Below are positions 61,684-64,000 of a stretch of 64,000 bases of DNA, in pieces. The DNA is from Pseudomonadota bacterium (GTDB lineage: Bacteria; Pseudomonadota; Gammaproteobacteria; Steroidobacterales; Steroidobacteraceae). The stretch covers positions 1 to 64,000 of the forward strand of contig JAJYUL010000010.1 in NCBI GenBank assembly GCA_021792555.1. Direction: 5' to 3'. The translations under genes and the position numbers were made by a program. The notes under the pieces were generated by a model that saw only the letters and a program-made list of their open reading frames with translations, did no database searches and had not been told where the DNA came from. Position 1 is the stretch's first letter; each line of letters opens with the position of its first letter.

Positions 61684-62604
61684 TCACTCCGGCAGCGCGT
61701 AGGGCATCTCGAGCGGCTCGGCCTGCACCGAGGGCGCATCGCCCGCAGCGCCGCTCTCGGCGCCCGCGAGCGGCGCGACCGCGAGAAACTCGCAGCGGCC
61801 GTCGGCCCGGCGCGCCGCCTCCACCACGTTGAAGGCGCGCCCATCGGGCAACACGCCGCTGTCTCCGGGCGCCAGTGCGAGCGGAGCGCGCGTAAGGAAG
61901 CGCTGCGCGCGGCGTTTGACGCGGCCGCGGTAATGCGCCCGCGCGATGACTTCCTGGCCGGTGTAGCAGCCCTTGTCGAAGGCGATGGCCCCGAGCACAT
62001 CGAGATTCAACATCTGGGCGACGAACTGCTCGGAGGTGGCCGCGTAGACCTGCGGCATTGCGGCGCGCACATCGAGCAGCCGCCAGGCCTCGCGCGCCGC
62101 GGCGTGAGCGGCGTGCGGCTCGCTTGCGCGCGCGGCGATCTCGAGCCAGCGGACCGGCTGCTCGCTGACGGTGAGGTAGAGCCGATCGCCGAGCCGCCGC
62201 TGTGCGCCGGTGTGCGGCGGCGGCAGCTGATGCGCGAAGACGCCCGCGGACTCGCCGTGCTCGAGCTCGGCGCGCGCGGCGAGCGCGCTGACGCGCCACT
62301 CATCCGAGACATCGGCGAGGCTGACCTTGGCGCGCAGGACGTACTTCGCGAGCCGTTGGCTGACCGGCGCGGCGAGCTCGCGCGGCAGCAGCGCGAGCAG
62401 CTCGTTGTCCGAGCGCAGCACCAGGCGCAGCAGCGCGACGGTGCGGCCCTGGGGAGTGTGCAAGCCGGCGAGCAGCGCGCGCTCGGGGCCGAGGCGCGTC
62501 ATGTCGTTCGACAGCTGTCCCTGCAGGAAGCGCAGCGCATCAGCCCCGCCGATGCGCAGCACGCCCAGATCCTCGAGCGCGGTACAGTGCAGTTCGTCAT
62601 TCAT
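61684..62604 (-). CDS. ygfZ: Folate-dependent Fe-S protein repair/assembly factor YgfZ
   Basis: Member of the YgfZ/GcvT-like (COG0354) family that supports activity of iron-sulfur enzymes such as MiaB with tetrahydrofolate. The 306 residues show GADALRFLQGQLSNDM at the N terminus and the invariant YgfZ motif KGCYTGQE with Cys213, followed by VIARAHYRGRVKRR. ATG 62604 is the first conserved start; no Shine-Dalgarno is evident, and TAAGAT/TATCGT hexamers lie just upstream. It is divergent from the succinate dehydrogenase cluster, whose subunit SdhB is itself an Fe-S protein. Confidence 0.93.
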   Translation of the reverse strand: MNDELHCTALEDLGVLRIGGADALRFLQGQLSNDMTRLGPERALLAGLHTPQGRTVALLRLVLRSDNELLALLPRELAAPVSQRLAKYVLRAKVSLADVSDEWRVSALAARAELEHGESAGVFAHQLPPPHTGAQRRLGDRLYLTVSEQPVRWLEIAARASEPHAAHAAAREAWRLLDVRAAMPQVYAATSEQFVAQMLNLDVLGAIAFDKGCYTGQEVIARAHYRGRVKRRAQRFLTRAPLALAPGDSGVLPDGRAFNVVEAARRADGRCEFLAVAPLAGAESGAAGDAPSVQAEPLEMPYALPE

Positions 62605-62681
62605 ATGACGATATCTTAGACTGATATGGGTACAGGCTGTGCCATGGCGGGAACAGCGCGATTCTGGCAAAATTGTTGCGC

Positions 62682-62867
62682 ATGCAGGACGATTCGAAGA
62701 ACGCCCAACCGCCGTCCGCATCCCCAGCCGGCGCGAGCTCCGGCAGGGAGGCGAGCGCCGCCCCGGAACCCCCCAAGAGCGTCCCGCGCGAAATCGGTGG
62801 CCCCGCAGGGCCGGAGCCGACGCGCTTTGGCGATTGGGAGCGCAACGGCCGCTGTATCGATTTTTGA
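62682..62867 (+). CDS. SDHAF4-like succinate dehydrogenase assembly protein (DUF1674)
   Basis: A 61-residue protein with a Pro/Ala/Ser-rich, probably disordered first half and a conserved C-terminal motif, EIGGPAGPEPTRFGDWERNG followed by RCIDF. This is the signature of DUF1674, the family of mitochondrial SDHAF4/Sdh8, which binds flavinylated SdhA before it joins SdhB. Its position 13 bp upstream of sdhC agrees with that role. ATG 62682 has no Shine-Dalgarno; TGGCAAAAT (extended -10-like, hexamer 62668-62673) lies eight bases before it, so the mRNA could be leaderless. Confidence 0.85.
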   Translation: MQDDSKNAQPPSASPAGASSGREASAAPEPPKSVPREIGGPAGPEPTRFGDWERNGRCIDF

Positions 62868-62880
62868 CCTCCGAGCACTT

Positions 62881-63273
62881 ATGGCTGCACGTCCCACTTC
62901 GCCTCATCTGTCCGTGTACCGGGTGCACCGCTACACGCTCCTCACCTCAGGCCTGCACCGCATCAGCGGGCTGGTGCTCTCCCTCGGGCTGATCGTGCTC
63001 GTGTACTGGCTGATGGCGCTTGCGGCCGGGCCCGCCGCGTACGCGCACGCCGCGGCGCTGCTCGGGCTCGGCGTGTTCAAGATTCTCTGGCTGGCGCTGC
63101 TTGCGGTGTTCTCCTACCACCTGTGCGCGGGCCTGCGCCATCTGGTGTGGGATACCGGGCGGGCCATGGAGCGCGCGCACTCGCGCGCCAGCGCCTACCT
63201 GGTGCTCGGCGCGAGCGCCGTGCTGTTCGTCGGGCTCGCCCTGTGGCTGCTCGGCCGGGGGCACGCATCATGA
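62881..63273 (+). CDS. sdhC: Succinate dehydrogenase cytochrome b556 subunit
   Basis: Membrane anchor of complex II, binding heme b and ubiquinone. The 130-residue product has the family start RPTSPHLSVYRVHRYTLLTS, then GLHRISGLVLSLG, three hydrophobic helices, and the heme ligand His80 in FSYHLCAGLRHLVWDTG. Its stop overlaps the sdhD ATG (ATGA). The gene order sdhC-sdhD-sdhA is the normal one. Confidence 0.95.
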   Translation: MAARPTSPHLSVYRVHRYTLLTSGLHRISGLVLSLGLIVLVYWLMALAAGPAAYAHAAALLGLGVFKILWLALLAVFSYHLCAGLRHLVWDTGRAMERAHSRASAYLVLGASAVLFVGLALWLLGRGHAS

Positions 63274-63656
63274 GCCTGCGCAGTCCGCTCGGGCAGGCGC
63301 TCGGCCGCGGCGCGGCCAAGGAAGGCGTGCATCACTGGCTGATGCAGCGCATGACGGCCGTGGCGCTGGTGCCGCTGGCGATCTGGCTGCTCGTGTCGCT
63401 GCTGTCGCTGCCCGCGCTCGATTACGCGACGGTGTGCGCCTGGCTGCGCCAGGACTGGACGGCGGTGCTGCTGGCACTGTTCGTGGTGAGCGCCGCCTGG
63501 CATTCGCAGCTCGGCGTGCGGGTGGTGATCGAGGACTACGTGGGCAGCCGCGGCCTGCGCACCGTGCTGCTCGCGCTCGTGACCTATCTGCACGTGCTCG
63601 CCGCCGCCGCCGGCGTGTTCGCGGTCCTTAAAGTGGCGTTGGGAGGCGCCGCATGA
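63270..63656 (+). CDS. sdhD: Succinate dehydrogenase membrane anchor subunit
   Basis: Second complex II anchor, 128 residues with three membrane helices. Visible features are the N-terminal [18 protein letters not shown] and the heme-ligand region [17 protein letters not shown] with His78. It overlaps both sdhC and sdhA by four bases, so subunit synthesis is coupled. Confidence 0.93.
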   Translation: MSLRSPLGQALGRGAAKEGVHHWLMQRMTAVALVPLAIWLLVSLLSLPALDYATVCAWLRQDWTAVLLALFVVSAAWHSQLGVRVVIEDYVGSRGLRTVLLALVTYLHVLAAAAGVFAVLKVALGGAA

Positions 63657-64000
63657 GCGCATACGAATTCATCGACCATACCTACGACGTGATCGTCGTC
63701 GGGGCGGGCGGCTCGGGGCTGCGGGCCACGCTCGGGCTCGCCGAGGCGGGCCTCTCGACGGCCTGCATCAGCAAGCTGTTCCCGACGCGCAGCCATACCG
63801 TTGCGGCCCAGGGCGGCATCAGCGCCGCGCTCGGCAACATGGGCGAGGACGACTGGCGCTGGCACATGTACGACACCGTGAAGGGTTCGGACTGGCTCGG
63901 CGATCAGGACGCCATCGAGCTGATGTGCAAGGAGGCGCCCGCGGCGGTGATCGAGCTCGAGCACTACGGCGTGCCGTTCTCGCGCACCGATGCGGGTCGG
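63653..64000 (+). CDS. sdhA: Succinate dehydrogenase flavoprotein subunit (N-terminal part)
   Basis: The first 116 codons of SdhA; the frame runs off the window. The Rossmann dinucleotide motif is [20 protein letters not shown] (residues 12-31), and His48 in [10 protein letters not shown] is the residue that carries the covalent FAD. The stretch [20 protein letters not shown] is typical of bacterial SdhA. sdhB is expected beyond the edge. Confidence 0.97.
   Translation, partial: MSAYEFIDHTYDVIVVGAGGSGLRATLGLAEAGLSTACISKLFPTRSHTVAAQGGISAALGNMGEDDWRWHMYDTVKGSDWLGDQDAIELMCKEAPAAVIELEHYGVPFSRTDAGR

Overview
This is a very GC-rich chromosomal segment of a Gram-negative gammaproteobacterium. The evidence is the gene order: rpsB-tsf-pyrH-frr-uppS-cdsA-dxr-rseP-bamA-skp-lpxD-fabZ-lpxA-lpxB-rnhB-dnaE-accA-tilS, then pyrG-kdsA-eno-ftsB-ispD-ispF, then truD/surE-pcm. 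There is also a full lipid A and KDO toolkit. The rpfE-recJ and prfB-lysS pairs resemble the rpf neighbourhood of Xanthomonas, so a xanthomonad-like or other deep gammaproteobacterial lineage is likely. The species cannot be named from the sequence. I see no tRNA or rRNA gene, insertion sequence, prophage or CRISPR array.

Layout. 1-5300: the tail of a MarC-type membrane protein, a fused Phd-RelE toxin-antitoxin reading frame, dusA, a class III cyclase-FHA protein behind a consensus promoter, and GTP-type PEP carboxykinase. 5500-16000: yoaA-tsaB, then a phosphate-starvation block (phoB-phoR-phoU, dsbB, convergent dapE, a Pho-box-controlled porin and two tandem pstB ATPase genes). 16000-21560 (minus strand): map-glnD-dapC-dapD. 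21600-42640 (plus strand): the long translation, isoprenoid, envelope and replication operon from rpsB to tilS. 42700-48100: pyrG-kdsA-eno-ftsB-ispD-ispF. 48200-53100: a secreted PNGase A-family glycoamidase, truD, a convergent Smr gene, surE and pcm. 53500-64000: a divergent Mth938-like gene/rpfE pair, recJ, a LuxR-type regulator, prfB with its programmed frameshift, lysS, murI, convergent ygfZ, and the start of the succinate dehydrogenase operon led by a small SDHAF4-like (DUF1674) gene.

How the genes work together. PhoB/PhoR sense phosphate limitation. Pho boxes with 7-4-7 geometry lie before phoB and the porin, each followed by a -10-like hexamer exactly 10 nt downstream, so the porin and the pstB pair are probably one Pho-regulated unit. 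dapC, dapD and dapE give most of the succinylase branch of lysine/diaminopimelate synthesis. murI, uppS, dxr, ispD and ispF feed peptidoglycan and isoprenoids. lpxD, fabZ, lpxA, lpxB and kdsA build lipid A-KDO. BamA, Skp and RseP handle outer-membrane proteins.

The least ordinary items are the PNGase A-like enzyme, the Pho-controlled porin with two orphan PstB ATPases, the single-frame toxin-antitoxin fusion, the divergent gene pair that shares one -10 element, the 13-bp perfect hairpin before the LuxR gene, and the SDHAF4-like gene at the head of sdhCDA.
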